64,000 nucleotides of DNA from Blasia pusilla (lineage: Eukaryota > Marchantiophyta > Marchantiopsida > Blasiales), in contig CM114272.1 in NCBI GenBank assembly GCA_050084515.1, positions 50,778,001 to 50,842,000 of the forward strand, written 5' to 3'. The translations under genes and the position numbers were made by a program. This document shows, in pieces, positions 12,407 to 24,339 of this stretch (the first letter of the stretch is position 1; the number at the start of each line of letters is the position of its first letter). Under the pieces are notes generated by a model. That model saw nothing but the letters and a program-made list of their open reading frames with translations, ran no database searches and was not told the origin of the DNA.

Positions 12407-13385
12407 GAATTCCCCTTGGCACCCTCACATCTTTCTCATATAAAAATCAGAGGAAGAAAAGGCTCACACGGCCAACTCCACTCTCGAATCTACATCAACC
12501 TATTGAGCCATATCCACCCTCCTTAATGAGGGAATCTAGGTGCTAGCACCCTAGTTCCTACACACACACAAACGCAAGAGAGGTGCTCCAAAGGTCCAAC
12601 ATCATAAAGATGGCTTGAGAAATCCATTTCTCCCTCTCTTATAGCCTGGGAAGAACCAAGAGGCTCTTCATCCAAAAATCGCCTCTCCAATGGTAACCAA
12701 GGAGCAAAGGTTACCGGATGACTGTTGACCAAAAATAGCAAAGAAGGGAAATTGTTAAAAATGACGCTCGCGACACAATGGACCTATCGTCAACCTTATT
12801 CAATACCTCAAGACAAAGTTACACCCAAAAAACCCATTGATCCTCTATGCAAGGGTTGCACATAGACAAAGTCCATGTCCATTGACTTATGTATAGGACG
12901 GACATGTCCGTACGGGCCCAGGTACCCATGGCCCACACTCGAGCCTGTACCCGAGCCCGCCCAGAGCCCTCTGCGTAAACTTGGGCTAACGGAGCCCACA
13001 TCCGTTTCGCGGCCTGTGGCCGACCCACAACTAGGCCCGTAGGGTGGGCTTGGCCCCCATTGGGCAGGCTCAAGCCTGTATAGGGCCTGTGCAAGGCTTG
13101 CCCACAGCCCACCATGCAGGCCTTGTGTGGGCCTGAGCCTGCCTATAGCCCGCCATGCGAGCCCTGTGCAAGCTTGATCCCGCTCAATGGGGGCCAAGCC
13201 CGCCCTACGAGCCTGCCACAGGACCCGCAACGGGTGCAGACTCTATCAGCCCGGGTCAACGCGGCGGGCTCGGTTCCGGGCCGGGCATGTCTGAGGACAT
13301 GTCCGGACTTGTGTGTTTCCATGCAACCTTGCTCTATGCCCTCAGTGCGGTAGAACTCTACTTGTCAGCTAATTAAGATGTGACA
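12407..13385 (-). mobile_element. LTR2-type LTR of copy A, interrupted
   Basis: The minus strand starts TGTCACATCTTAATT at 13385. Without the insertion at 12851-13331 it aligns along its length with 26930-27376 and with 7000-7330. It is the upstream LTR of the minus-strand copy A. Two later insertions, the solo LTR on its left and a hAT-like element within it, date it as the oldest layer here. Confidence 0.65.
12843..13339. mobile_element. hAT-like non-autonomous element with 8-bp target duplication
   Basis: The insertion 12851-13331 (481 bp) is flanked by CTCTATGC on both sides (12843-12850 and 13332-13339). Its ends are imperfect inverted repeats (AAGGGTTGCACATAGACA on the left; CAAGGTTGCATGGAAACA read inwards from the right). 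An 8-bp duplication and such ends are typical of hAT transposons. The interior is GC-rich with many GCCC/GGGC words and has no transposase, so it must rely on another element. Related LTRs at 7275 and 27325 show the empty site. Long frames inside are composition artefacts. Confidence 0.8.
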
Positions 13386-14820
13386 TGTGAGACATGCAAC
13401 CGATGAATTTGTTCTTTTGTAGTGGAAGGTTTTAGGCACATACATGTTTCTTTTGATTCTTTCCTAAGAAAACGTTCTTACCATTGCTTGGGAAATTTAT
13501 CAACTCACCCCTTTTTGCAATCTTTTTCTCTCCTTTGCCATGACTTACTAATAATTTTTATACCTGTGCAATGCAAGTGAGATGATTGGAGTTGAAAAGA
13601 CTCACATATGGAGGATGATAAGTGTGAAGTTATTACGATGAATCTCTAAAGTTAAACATTCAAATAGATGGAAAAAAATGATAAAGAGAAATTTCTTTAA
13701 GAATGCGTCTAGTTTAGATTTTTAAAAACTTAAAATATTTCTCCCGGTCAAGCTTTAAAAAAATGGCAAAGAAATAAAATATAATTTTTTATTTTAAATA
13801 ATAACTTATGATCCAAATTTGTCATATTATCTTTTTCAAAGTATTCCCCATTACGAATTAATTTTCCCTCCAAAGTACGTTTCAAAATTTATTCTTCAAT
13901 GTTTGTTTGCTAATCCTTTAAATAAGAAATTTAAAATTTTGAATAAGAAACATGAAGGAGACGTCATTGGTTGGTTTATTATAATTAGTGGAATATTCTA
14001 AAAATTTCAAATAAAAATGTAATGTAAATTTTAAAACCTTGCCCTCATTCTATTTTCCTGCTTACTTTAGGGATAAAATTAAAGAAAAACTTCATCGACA
14101 ACTTTCATGCAAGACTCATTCATTGGTTTTCCAAATGAGATGAGGCCCTTAATAGTATGATTATCGGGAACGCATACCAATGACATTAGAGTGGCCTTAG
14201 AAATCGAGCCTCAAGTGTTGGTGACCACTCATCTCATCATGTGCGACAAACCTTTAGCGAATGTGTCAAATCGTTTCCAATAATTAATTTCACCATTTGA
14301 AATATTCTTTGAGTCCTCGTTTTTCATTCTTTTGCTATTTACGACTCCTACAAATTCTCGTTAGCTTTTTTCCATGGCCATCTAGACTATCCACGCGTAC
14401 TGTGCACGTATATGATAATTATTTTCTTCTCATGGTTCACTTCTTGGGTTTTTTTTATCCACATTAAGTTTTTGAAATTTTCTTAAATAATAAAATTAAA
14501 TTTATTTCTTGCATAAAAGATAAATATATATTATTATGGGAGAATAATTTTTTATTTACAAACACTTTTTTATTTGACATGTGACAATTGGACAATAAGA
14601 AAAATCTCATCCACTACAATTCAAAATTTACTAACTATTAAAAAAATTTAATCCCCGTGCACCTTATTATAATCTAAACTTTGATGACCGAGGATGGATG
14701 CAAAATTGTACCCGCCATCACCTTTACCCTCATCCTGCCGTAACAGTAGCCTTTGAAGTGTAACTAAGTTATGAACTAGAGGCCCATTTAGTAGTAATCA
14801 TATTTCTTTTGTTGTTGCTG
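13386..14820. other. AT-rich DNA, no gene recognised
   Basis: No frame with a known motif. A diverged copy of the small repeat found at 43785, 54440 and 57615-57990 starts near 14526 (TATTATTATGGGAGA, then TTGACATGTGACAA). Nothing else is recognised. Confidence 0.5.
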
Positions 14821-14945
14821 ATATTGTCTCTCCTGTTGAGGAATGCCCCCTTTTTTTCTGGTCTTGTTGGACCTTAGGCTTTGGCTATTTTACTCCCCTA
14901 TTTTGTAGTTCCGATGGGTTTTCCATCATTCCACTTAGCATAACT
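14820..14945 (+). mobile_element. LINE 3'-end fragment with terminal hairpin
   Basis: Contains ATGCCCCC, CCCTATTTTGTA and then the palindrome GATGGGTTTTCCATC (14913-14927). This is the same series as the 3' ends of LINE copies at 27440-27545, 37600-37690 and 38734-38770 (opposite strand). Only the 3' tail is present, as expected from 5' truncation. Confidence 0.65.
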
Positions 14946-16418
14946 GAGCTAACTCTTTCGTTCGCCGCGTATGAAGTGTAAGTACGTTACATCATATCAA
15001 GTTGGCCAAGTACGTCCAGCGAGGACATGGAGGGACCGGGATTTGGAACGCATCGTTTCCGCAGTTCACCTTCGCGGCATGCTACAACTACGCGAGGACA
15101 AAATAGACCCTTCAGTGGAATTCGACTGACCAAGCCCAAGAACAACTTGTACGGACAGCCATATTCGTTCCTTTCGATTCGGTGCACAAGCTGGTTCTTG
15201 GCGCTGAAAGTGACGGTTGTGTAGGCCCGGGATGCACGAACCTGGATCCGTGCCTGGGACCTGGACGCGAAATGAAGAATCGAAAATGGCTGGCCATTGC
15301 CAGGCGAGCAACAGCTGTTACAAATTTGGGTGGTGGGAAGGCGGTGCCGCGGGGAGTGTCGCAGGCGCGGCCTCGGAGAAGAGCCGAAAGGCTACCCGTA
15401 TCCTATTCTGGGCTGCGATTGGGCAATGAGATGTGCCCACCGAGTTTGGAAGATCTCTTCCGCGCTGACCTCTTGGTCCGACCTGGAGAGAGAGCAGGGT
15501 TCGGGACTGGACGCGGTTCATCGCCGGTAATGTCCAATCGGAAACGATAATTCCGGATTTTGAACCGAACCGGTTTTGAAATATGAAATACAAAGGACCT
15601 ATTCGAATTCCTACCGGTTTTCGTAAACAATTTTAAAATCAATCGAAAATTCTCAAATTTAACCGACTAGCCATATTCGTAACCCCTACAAGGAGTAGGC
15701 CTAGCCCCGCTACAATAGACCCGGGGCCTATTGTAAGGGGCTGTTTATATGGGATTTTGGATGGATGGATGCGACTGTGTCCGGGCGTTTTTCCTTTTGC
15801 TAGCGGTGGCGGAAGAGATGCATGTTTCGCTCCCAGAGTCCCAGTGCGCCGTCCCCAAGGCCCAGTCCCGCTGCAACTGGAGTTGCGACGCGTGGACACC
15901 TATGGCCCACCTGCATCTGCTCGGTCGTACTGGCCCGGTGCCTCCACTGTCTCAGGATTTTCGGAGCACAGTTTCCCACGTGGAAGTCAGGGATTTTATG
16001 GCATTCTGATTCGGTACTCGGGAAATAAAATACGTATATCGCGAGGAAACTGAGCCGATACCGACCGGCGAGCTGGAAACGACCGGGTATGTCGAGACCG
16101 CTCCCAGAGCCACATTAGAACTAGTGTGGCGGCCCCTTGGGGTGGGTATTTAAGAGATAATAATACGGAAAAAAGACCCACAATATAAAAACTTAAATAA
16201 GTGTATTATAAGGGCATTAGCATAAGTTTACGTACCGAAACATGCCATGTACCATAGTCTTCCGTCCAAATAAGAGACGTATTAGACATGGGAGATACAA
16301 ACAGGAGAGAATGTCTTCGATCCAAACCTATGGAGACACTAATAATAGTATGTAGAATAAAAATTTCAATATACATACTAAATTAATCTATACCAATCAA
16401 AAATTTAGAATATAATAC
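14946..16418. other. GC-richer DNA without recognised gene; dispersed repeat at 15530-15680
   Basis: Overlapping frames on both strands at 15000-16050 reflect raised GC content; none shows a domain. About 150 bp at 15530-15680 (AATTCCGGATTTTGAACCG, later AATTCTCAAATTTAACCG) recurs inverted at 33722-33880. No promoter or RNA gene can be argued from the sequence. Confidence 0.5.
15530..15680 (+). repeat. Dispersed ~150-bp repeat, copy 1
   Basis: It matches the reverse complement of 33722-33880 almost end to end, including AATTCCGGATTTTGAACCG, GAAATACAAAGGACCTA and AATTCTCAAATTTAACCG. No coding sequence or clear terminal structure. Probably a fragment of an unidentified mobile element. Confidence 0.75.
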
Positions 16419-16800
16419 AAATTTATGAGTTGATTTTATAAATTATATAGTCCATAATAAAAATTTTGACTTCAATTTATTGTTATGAAAAAAAGATTAA
16501 TATATAAGATAATGTACACAAACTTATGAATTAATTAAATAAATTATATTTTCCATGATATAAAATTTTATTTCAATTTAATATTATGAATAAGAGATTA
16601 ACATATGATAGTATATACAAACTTATGGGTTAATTAGATAAATGATATTATCCATAATATAAAATTTGATTTCAATTTAATGTTATGAATAAGAGATTAA
16701 CATATGATAATGTATACAAACTTATGGGCTAATTAAATAAATGGTATTTTCTACAATACAAAATTTGATTTCAATTTAATACCGGGGAGAGATTAATATG
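16419..16800. repeat. AT-rich tandem array, ~100-bp unit, four copies
   Basis: Units begin with AAA(C/T)TTATG at 16419, 16520, 16619 and 16718, so periods are 101, 99 and 99 bp. Each holds ATTTCAATTTAAT-type and AAGAGATTAA(C/T)ATAT words. The last unit is truncated near 16800. Copies differ at several positions, so the array is not recent. Confidence 0.85.
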
Positions 16801-18284
16801 TTGGTGTGTGTGAATAACGTGACGTGATAATGATATAGATCATAGTAATAAAAAATTAAATGATATATAATGAAACTCCATAATATATAGCAAATCAATA
16901 CATAGGTATTAAATTTTTGGCGCTATGGGAATCAATAATAAATATCATAATAACAAAACAGTTAATTAAGCAATAATATGTGAGAGGATTTCAATACAAG
17001 AGTACAAGAACACACCCATTAATACGAACCCTCGTTAGAATATAAACGTGGCATAAATACATAAAGATGGCCCACGTCCAATTAATAAGAATTCATGCAA
17101 CAAGTAAGAGTTACAACTAATACATAAAGATATCCAATATATTTAGACGCGAATATATATACAGAAGAATACGTTGAGAACCTAATCCTATTCACCCAAT
17201 AATCTTTTTCCACGGATCTTGTGGAGCACACAGTAGAGGGAATTGAAACAGAGGGATTTATAAGGATAATAAATATCATGCCTCTATTTGGGATAGGAAA
17301 ATAAAAATTTTTAAATCTAGATTTTTAATAAATTTACCTATAATTTTCATTATCGTAAAAGAATAATAGCATTTCAATTTTAAAATAATTTAAATTTTCA
17401 ATTTAAATTTAAATTATACTCAACTCTCCTAAATAATTTCTCTTTTCCAAACAAAAATTTAAGAATAATTATTCTTCCCATCAAAATAACATCCACTAAC
17501 TAAACCAGTATGTGGCCCGTTTTGGGTTTTTGAACTTTATAACTTCGTATGGTTCAAAAAATATAGTCAAATATAGTTTGGAGGTTCGTATAGTATGTTG
17601 GGAGATTCATATTAGAAATTAATACATCTTAGGTAAGGGGACGTGAAATAAGTTTATTAGTAGAACAAGGCTAAAAATAACCCTATTAAGGCTTGAAATA
17701 ACCCTTTTAACACATTACCTTGATACGATGGATACATATCCATCCGAACCATTAAAAAGTTCATATCCATGGTTGAAAACCTGCACAGTATCTTGCATTC
17801 TGGAAGCTCTATGTTCGGAATCGCCTTATTGTAGGGACCGTAATTATTAGTTAATTTAACTAATGAAATCATATTTTTTCCATGCAAATTCGTTTTATTT
17901 TTCCAAAATATCAAGTATGAATTAACTTGATTATGTAAGAAAATAGTCATTTTTTAATTTCAAAATTTAAATATTATTTCTAATAACATTTGATTCTTAT
18001 AAGTAATTCCATTATTCAATTAAAATTTTAAATGATACCCCACTCTCCTAAATAATTCTACCCTTCCATAAAATTTGAATAATATGTGCTCCTTCTATAT
18101 TAAAATTCATTTTCCCTTTCCATCAACTATGGTTTGAGGGAAAATGAATTGCATGCTTGTATGTAAGGACTAGAGAAAAGTAAGTAATCACCTTACCCTT
18201 GTGGCCTATATTTTTAGTATGTTGAGCCTATTCATTGCTCCATTAGTTGTTGTATCAGCCATGGTGTGGTAGCACTTAAGTTTT
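16801..18284. other. AT-rich DNA, no gene recognised
   Basis: No motif-bearing frame is seen. A perfect foldback lies at 18104-18150. The segments at 17340-17480 and 17980-18120 resemble each other (CTCTCCTAAATAATT) and may be pieces of an old repeat. Confidence 0.5.
18104..18150. repeat. Perfect 14-bp foldback
   Basis: Arms AATTCATTTTCCCT (18104-18117) and its exact reverse complement (18137-18150) flank 19 nt, in AT-rich DNA next to copy C. Confidence 0.9.
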
Positions 18285-18420
18285 TGTCGTGCGCATACAC
18301 ATCACGACACAACCCACATTGCTGGTCACATCTACACACCACACAACATCGATTTCCCCAACATATGGGTAGATCCACACATAAATAAAACGTACTCACG
18401 CAAATACATTGGGACCCTAG
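18285..18420 (-). mobile_element. LTR 3'-terminal fragment of gypsy copy C
   Basis: The minus strand ends TGTATGCGCACGACA at 18285, the same end as the LTRs at 6584, 7333 and 11775. The upstream 18300-18400 part aligns with 6600-6690 and 7340-7450. The rest of the LTR is missing, and gag sequence joins it directly near 18420. Confidence 0.6.
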
Positions 18421-19100
18421 TGTGACTATATCGGCGAGAATGATCACACTGCACACTACTCCTACTCATCGACCCATCAAATCCTGTGGTCATCACCTGT
18501 TCCTCACTCATGTTGAGCTCTACCCCCTCAAACAACTCGAAGACCACCTTCAATGTCACCTTTGCCATCTCACCACTCTCACTGCCATCCTCTCCATCTA
18601 GTCCCCGAGTCCATGGTGTAGGTCTCTTTGCCCTCACTATCCCATCATACGCCTCGTGGCCACTAGTGGACACATACCCGGGAGCCCAATACACCCTCTA
18701 GGCATCAATCTCTACAGAGTATAGAGATCAGAACTCCATGTAATCATCCATCGGCGGACCCTCCAAGTGTTGGAACAACCCCTTCCATGCCATAAAAGGG
18801 TTGAACCGCGTAGGAGTCCGTATCTCTTGGAAGTCGCAGCACGTGTCGAACTCCTGGATTAAGTCATCTAAATCTATGGTGCCTACTGCACCCGAGAAAT
18901 GACGCCGGTGGCCCATGTCGTCCATCTCTCTCCACGTATCACCGTCCCCGTCTGCGATCACGTCACCGGACCCACTGTCTAGTGATGACGATCTAGTCAC
19001 GGATGGGAGTCGGGGTGGTTCCCTCCTCAAAACCCCTTGATACCTCACACTATTCCGTGTCACTCCACTACCATAACTCGTACTACCCCATTCTTCCAAA
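18421..19100 (-). pseudogene. Gypsy copy C: gag remnant with internal deletion
   Basis: The frame 18728-19099 contains AVGTIDLDDLIQEFDTC, then FNPFMAWKGLFQHLEG and PPMDDYMEF. Copy D has the same segment at 61441-61761 (AIGTIELHDFIAEFRSW, FNPFTPWNGMFQHLEG, APMDDNHEF). A second frame (18425-18694) retains VTLKVVFELFEGVELNMSEEQ but lacks the central capsid segment seen in copies A and D. So gag is internally deleted and then joined to an LTR end. No pol sequence remains. Confidence 0.75.
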
Positions 19101-21121
19101 CCCTAGAAGAACGCCGTGATGATAACCCTTTCTCACCCGCTCAAGCGCTCAGACTCACCAAGAGTCTCCCACACTCCTCACTAGCTCACCTACACTAATG
19201 GTAATCCCGTGACAACACGCCCGGCCTCACAAACGCTCACCATGAGCCTCCCACTAACTCACCTAAACTATTGACATTCTCGGGTCATACACGCGACTAC
19301 TAGGCAACCGCCATATATCCACCAACATGCTACACATAAAAGGAGTCTACCCTCATCACCATCGCTACACCCATCTAACACCAACAACTACCCGATACCC
19401 AATCCACTCAATCGCACAAGATAAGTGTGGGAAAGGGGAGTCGAATGGGTAACCTGATCACATCCTCCAACCTACGGCACCGTCAACATGCACTCCTCCA
19501 TGTGGTACGGAAACCTCTGTACCACAACACTCTCCTCGAACACATGTCAAACCTTCCATCGGCATCAACCTATGTGTCTCCATCACAACCCTTGCACCCG
19601 CACTCGATGAAGAACTACGGGGTCGATCCCCGATCGACTCGTAATAACTGTCAAACTCCCGTTGCAAATCCCACCATGAATCACACTCCCCGATCTAAAA
19701 CACCAACACAAAAATCTCTCCGCCACTCCCGAGCACTGCTCACCTACTCCAAGTCATGAAAATCCAGAATGCCCAACCATATCCACTGCCCAATCTGGTC
19801 GACGAGGCTACCACCTCCCGGTCCAACCTTGTCACCCTCCTACCGCATTTGTCATCCATCCTACCGCGTAACCCACATTCATACCCGTAGCTCTACCTTC
19901 CGTCCCTGCGCTACAATGACGCCGAGAATTTCTTTAATGTTTTTCCCAAGCTGCAAACCTGCAATCACCAAGCAACACCACAAGCACAACTACAAGCTGC
20001 AACACTTCATCACTCAAAATCCCGGCGCGCCACCAAACCTCTCGGAGTTTGGCTCCGGCTCTACCCACTCACACTCTCTGCTTTATGATCTCAAGGGCTC
20101 GGTTCTTCCCATTAGGAGCAATCCAGAGAAGCACTCTCAGAGCTCAGCTAGCCAACCAGATTTTGGCAGCGCTTCTGTGTGACTCACTTCTAGGCTGAAC
20201 CAGGGAACTTCCAACTCTATCTCAAAGACCAAGACACTCTTATTAAATTGACCCTGAGCTGATACCAAACTGCTCTACTTGCCAAAACCCATCCAAGAAT
20301 CTTGCCCAAGCTTGCTCAAACCTACTCGCCCTGAACACGCGCTACACTCCACCTCTCGAGACTCCGCTTCAAGCCTTCAAGTCACGCTTCCTTTCGATTT
20401 CACAGCACCCTGCATCTTCCAGCATAAGCCCTCATCGCTATGATTCTGATCTCGCTGCTTGCAACCCTGCAGTGGACGCGCCTACTTCCCAGATTTCCAA
20501 CGCACGCAAGAACTTAAAAAATGCCCCTCCTTTTTGACCCATGTATTGCAGTTATACCAAACTCGACTCTTGCCGGGTTCCGAGACTGCCGCGGCGGTTC
20601 GACTCCTTCACGCCCCACGACTAGGACGTACTCCCGTACCCAAACTCATGTCCAGATCCAAGTATGCTTGGTACTTACGACGGTCCACCTGCCCTTGGCT
20701 TCTCTCCTTCTGCCTTCAAGGTTATGGCTACCACGACATGGTTTGGGGTGCCGACACCTTGGGCGGTGGTTTTGGCAGCCGCCCGAGTTAGCACCATGCC
20801 AACTCTATTTTTCATGCCGCTGACTCTCAACTAGTATGGATGCAACCTAGACCTTGTACAACTACAACTTAGACCTTTGCGCATGGCTGACTTTGAGTGG
20901 CATTTTTCTCGGTGATCTCGACATAGCCCAAGTCAAGTAAACAATGGTGATCGGCGATACCTGGTGGCGGCGTGGTTGGGTTCGTGGATTCAGAATATAC
21001 TCTGTGACATACAGCCTTTGTACAAACCAACAACCCCTCTGGCCCTTGACCAGCCCCTTTGGCTCGCCGCCAGATGGAGCTTCTGTCTTCTCGGGCTCCC
21101 CGTCCTTTCTCCCGTCTTCGT
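19101..21121 (-). mobile_element. Gypsy copy C: leader region
   Basis: Gene-free, C-rich on the plus strand. The part next to gag (19150-19390) aligns with the leader of copy A. At 20253-20268 the minus strand reads TTTGGTATCAGCTCAGGG, which partly resembles a tRNA-Met primer-binding site (TGGTATCAG matches, the following bases do not). TGTCACAGAG at 21008 could be an LTR start, but no second copy confirms it. Several long frames here are compositional shadows. Confidence 0.45.
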
Positions 21122-21200
21122 TGTCTTGCGCATACACATTGCTACACAACATACATCGCTGTCACCGAACACACATATAAACACGCACGATCCCATGCAA
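21122..21200 (-). mobile_element. Terminal fragment of copy B 3' LTR
   Basis: Matches the end of the solo LTR at 11775-11850 (GGTGACAGCGATGTATGTTG, then GTGTATGCG). The integrase frame runs straight into it after CMFCGFAWDRA, so a deletion removed the end of the coding region and the first part of the LTR. Confidence 0.65.
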
Positions 21201-22690
21201 AACCACAAAACATACACCGCGAGCCTGAACGAACTATTGCTAAGCTTGGATCAAATGTACCGTCAATGTTCGGAAAATGACATGGCGCATAGTTGCGCAC
21301 ATGGTCCTTCCAAACCATACCATTGCGTCCCTCCAAGAAGAGAACACCGGATGGCAAAACCTCACGCACTTTCAAGATGGTGTGCCCTGCAATCACATCC
21401 AACGTCGTGGGTGCCGTCTGCTGCAAGTAGACATAGTCTCCCTAATGAAACCTCCGGATAGTAGGTCGATAACCACCTCCCCAAAAAGTCACATACCTCA
21501 ACGTATCCCGATGTTACGCAATCGCCAAGTTCTCAAACGTCATGGGCATCACTCTCCGAAAAAACTCAGCCCTTTGAGAATATGCTCGCATCCATACATC
21601 AGGGTCATCAAGGTTCAACACCTCATCAACATCTCGACGAATGGCCGCAGAGTAAATCTGGCTCTCGGCCATAAAGCAACAAGTATGGTGAGAAAGACGC
21701 TAAGGATGCCTGCCTGCTAAATCTCTATCCCATCGCCCAACCACGGCAACTGAGGTCCCAATCTCCTAGGTGACCTCTCTGCAAGTCATACTTGCGTAGT
21801 CCTCTCTTCTTTGTCTGAATCACTCACTCCGCTAGTCCATTCGCCTCAGGATGATCTCGCGAAGTAGTGCGGTGGTCGATCAATGCTTGATCACACAAGG
21901 CCTGAAACACCCCTCGAAACTTTGTTCCCTGGTCTGTCAACACCTCAGCTGGTGCGCCGTAATGATCAACACTCGATCTAGGAAGGCATACGCTACTCAC
22001 TCACTTGCTTTGTCAGGAAATGCAACCAACTCTATCCACTTCGAGAAGTGCTCGACCATCACCAACACATAACGACTATGGCGCTCCGTCAAAGGCAAAG
22101 GTCCTGCAAAATCCAAACTCCATCTATAACCTAAACCCATGATTGGAAGTAGATGCAACTCTGGAGTTGGAGCATTGAACGATGCTCAAAATCAATCACA
22201 CACCATTCATGTGGCAACAAACTATTGAACGTCACTCTCCATGCCTCACTACCAAAATTTTGGAGCAAGATGTACATCCGCTTCACTCCAAAATGACCCA
22301 ACTCCTCGTGGGCATGACGCACCAAAGGTGCTCTCTGCGAAGGATGAGGCACTACACGCACTCTACCATCCTCCCACACTCGCAAAACATGTGTGCCCTC
22401 CCATCGAAACTATCTCGCTTGTTGTAGGATCCGTTCCCGCTCTCTAGCACCCATTGTGCTCGCGACGCTGCCAGTACACAAGTACTCCAAGACCACTCCA
22501 TCGTCGTGAATGTCTCGGCCACCTGTCGTCTCCTCACCGGCCTCTAGATCTAAGGACTCTCCATCACACCTTGCCATCGAAGTCTCAATAATCTGGCTCT
22601 CCATAGCCAACAAGCCCAAATAGGCTGACGCATGCCATCCTGGCACCAACTCCTCATCACTCTCACCATGCCAACGAGCTCCAATCGCAT
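21201..22690 (-). pseudogene. Gypsy copy B: integrase with start of a Cys-rich finger (broken)
   Basis: In order on the minus strand come the linker (WHASAYLGL; DIHDDGVVLEYL), the zinc-binding region beginning RHAHEELGHFGVKR (about 22315), and the catalytic core. The core shows LDFAGPLPL (first Asp, near 22110), LTDQGTKF (second Asp, near 21930) and HPEANGLAE (Glu). The last block is LDVIAGHTILKVREVLPSGV followed by NIDGTFDPSLAIV (21400-21260). After that RCMFCGFA shows one Cys-x-x-Cys pair before the LTR fragment cuts the protein. In related elements known to me this position holds a PHD-like zinc finger, but only its start is here. Several stops and frame shifts make it inactive. Confidence 0.8.
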
Positions 22691-22694
22691 CTCG

Positions 22695-24110
22695 CTAACT
22701 CGGGCATGGGTTACGGCTCAAACCATCTGCATCTTGGTTGAGCGTCCTAGGTCTATGCACCACTTGGAAGTCATACTCTTGCAACAAAAGAGCCCACCTC
22801 GCAAGCTTCCTTGTAAGCTTGTCAGACTCCATCAACCACTTAAGTGGCTGATGATTGGTAATGATGGTAAAGAGATTTCCGAATAGATAACATCTGAAAT
22901 GTGCGACAGCCCATACTACAGCCAAGCACTCACCCTCATTCGAGCTATACTTCGCCTCTATAGGGTTGTTTGAGCGACTAGCATAAGCCACCACAAACTC
23001 TCTACCATCATCATCATGCTGGGCGAGCACGGCTCCAAGCCCCAACATGCTCCAATCGGTATGCAACTGCAAAGGACGACCCCTGATCGATCTCCTCAAT
23101 ATGGGCGCGGATGTCAATATATCCTTGAGCATATGAAATGCTCTCTCTTGCTCATCCCCCCAGGGCCACTCCTGATCCACCTTGGTCATCAAGGTTAGCG
23201 GCTTTGCAATCGAACTCAAACCCTTCACGTACCGTCGATAGAAGTTCGCCAATCCCACGAATGCATAAACTCGACTCAGATCTGTAGGGCGTGGAATGCG
23301 TGAAATAGCCTCTACCTTCGTTTGTTGCACACCAAGGCCCCCAAGGTATATCGTATGACCAAAGTACTCAATCTGGTCGTAGAAGAACTTGCACTTGCTT
23401 GGATGTAGCTTCAGTCCATGTAACTGCAATCGTTGAAACATCTCCTCGAGATGTCGCTCATGCTCCTCAACCGTGGCGCTAAAGAATACGATGTCATCAA
23501 TATAACACCTAGCAAAATCCAGACCTGCCAAGATCCTATCCATGACCCTCTGAAACTCAGCCCGGGATTTCTTTAATCCTAATGGTAAGAACCGCCATTG
23601 GTACAAACAATCCTTCCCATGAGGATCGATGCCCCAAAATTCCATCTTTTGCCTGTCCTCCAATCTGATAGGCAGTTGATGATATCTGGCTCACAAATCC
23701 AATGAACTGAAAAACTTTGCATGCCCAATCGCATCAAAGATCTCCTTAGGGATGGGCAGATGCATACTCTCCATGCGACATCTCCACTAGTCTTGCTCCA
23801 ACCAAGTCCTGGCTCCTACTCTGAATCAGAGCCCTCTCCATGTATTGTACCTGTAGGGTCGTCGAAAGATTGGCGTATCACCGACAACTCAATGCGGATC
23901 CCTGGACCCTTCACTGTACCCAAATCATGCATACTAAATGCAAAACAACTCCTATAACTCCTCATGAACTAGTGTATCCGATGCCGCTCTCCTCTTGTCA
24001 ACTTAGGGCCCATGTCTGGCTCCCAAGTCTCCATGGAGACTACGATAGGAATCTTCGACGCGGATTTCGGTGGTTGCTATGGTGCAACCCCGTCTCGGAT
24101 AATAGAACTC
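22695..24110 (-). pseudogene. Gypsy copy B: reverse transcriptase and RNase H (broken)
   Basis: The longest open part, 22695-23663 (322 residues), starts inside the RT palm. It shows YIDD at 23493-23504, the catalytic pair of Asp, followed by the thumb and the RNase H (LHTDWSMLGLGAVLAQ; YSSNEGECLAVVWAVAHF; DADGLSRNP). The usual Asp of TDHQPL is Asn here (TNHQPL). Upstream, 23664-24110, the RT fingers are recognisable in pieces: DTPIFRRPYRYN near 23870, and FDAIGHAKFFSSLDL followed by TGA where an Arg codon CGA is expected. Two frame changes occur near 23880 and 24100. The enzyme would copy element RNA into DNA. The methyltransferase lies immediately upstream. Confidence 0.9.
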
Positions 24111-24339
24111 CCATCTCCACGTGTAGTACCCGGAACCACACTCAATGTTGTGGCTTTCATCTCTTGCCGTACTTGCAAAACATCCCAAGAAGTCCAAGGG
24201 TGTCTCTCTCGATCACCCCTAGTGTGTCGATCTCCTCGGTCTCGCCCCCAGCCACTGCCTCAACCATCTCGGTAGGCATGGGGCTCACCAACGCAACAAC
24301 TGTGATCTGTCGCATCCTGAAACGACATTGATTAGCTAC

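Noticed and set aside
12808-13376. Overlapping frames of up to 140 codons on both strands
   Set aside because: They come from the GC-rich interior of the hAT-like insertion. Similar frames appear in all phases and no motif is present.
20253-20268. Primer-binding site for tRNA-Met in the leader of copy C
   Set aside because: Only TGGTATCAG matches. The next bases differ and no LTR end is confirmed directly beside it, so it is mentioned but not called.
21001-21012. TGTCACAGAG on the minus strand as an LTR start
   Set aside because: The terminal word fits, but no second copy of the following sequence exists in the window to support it.
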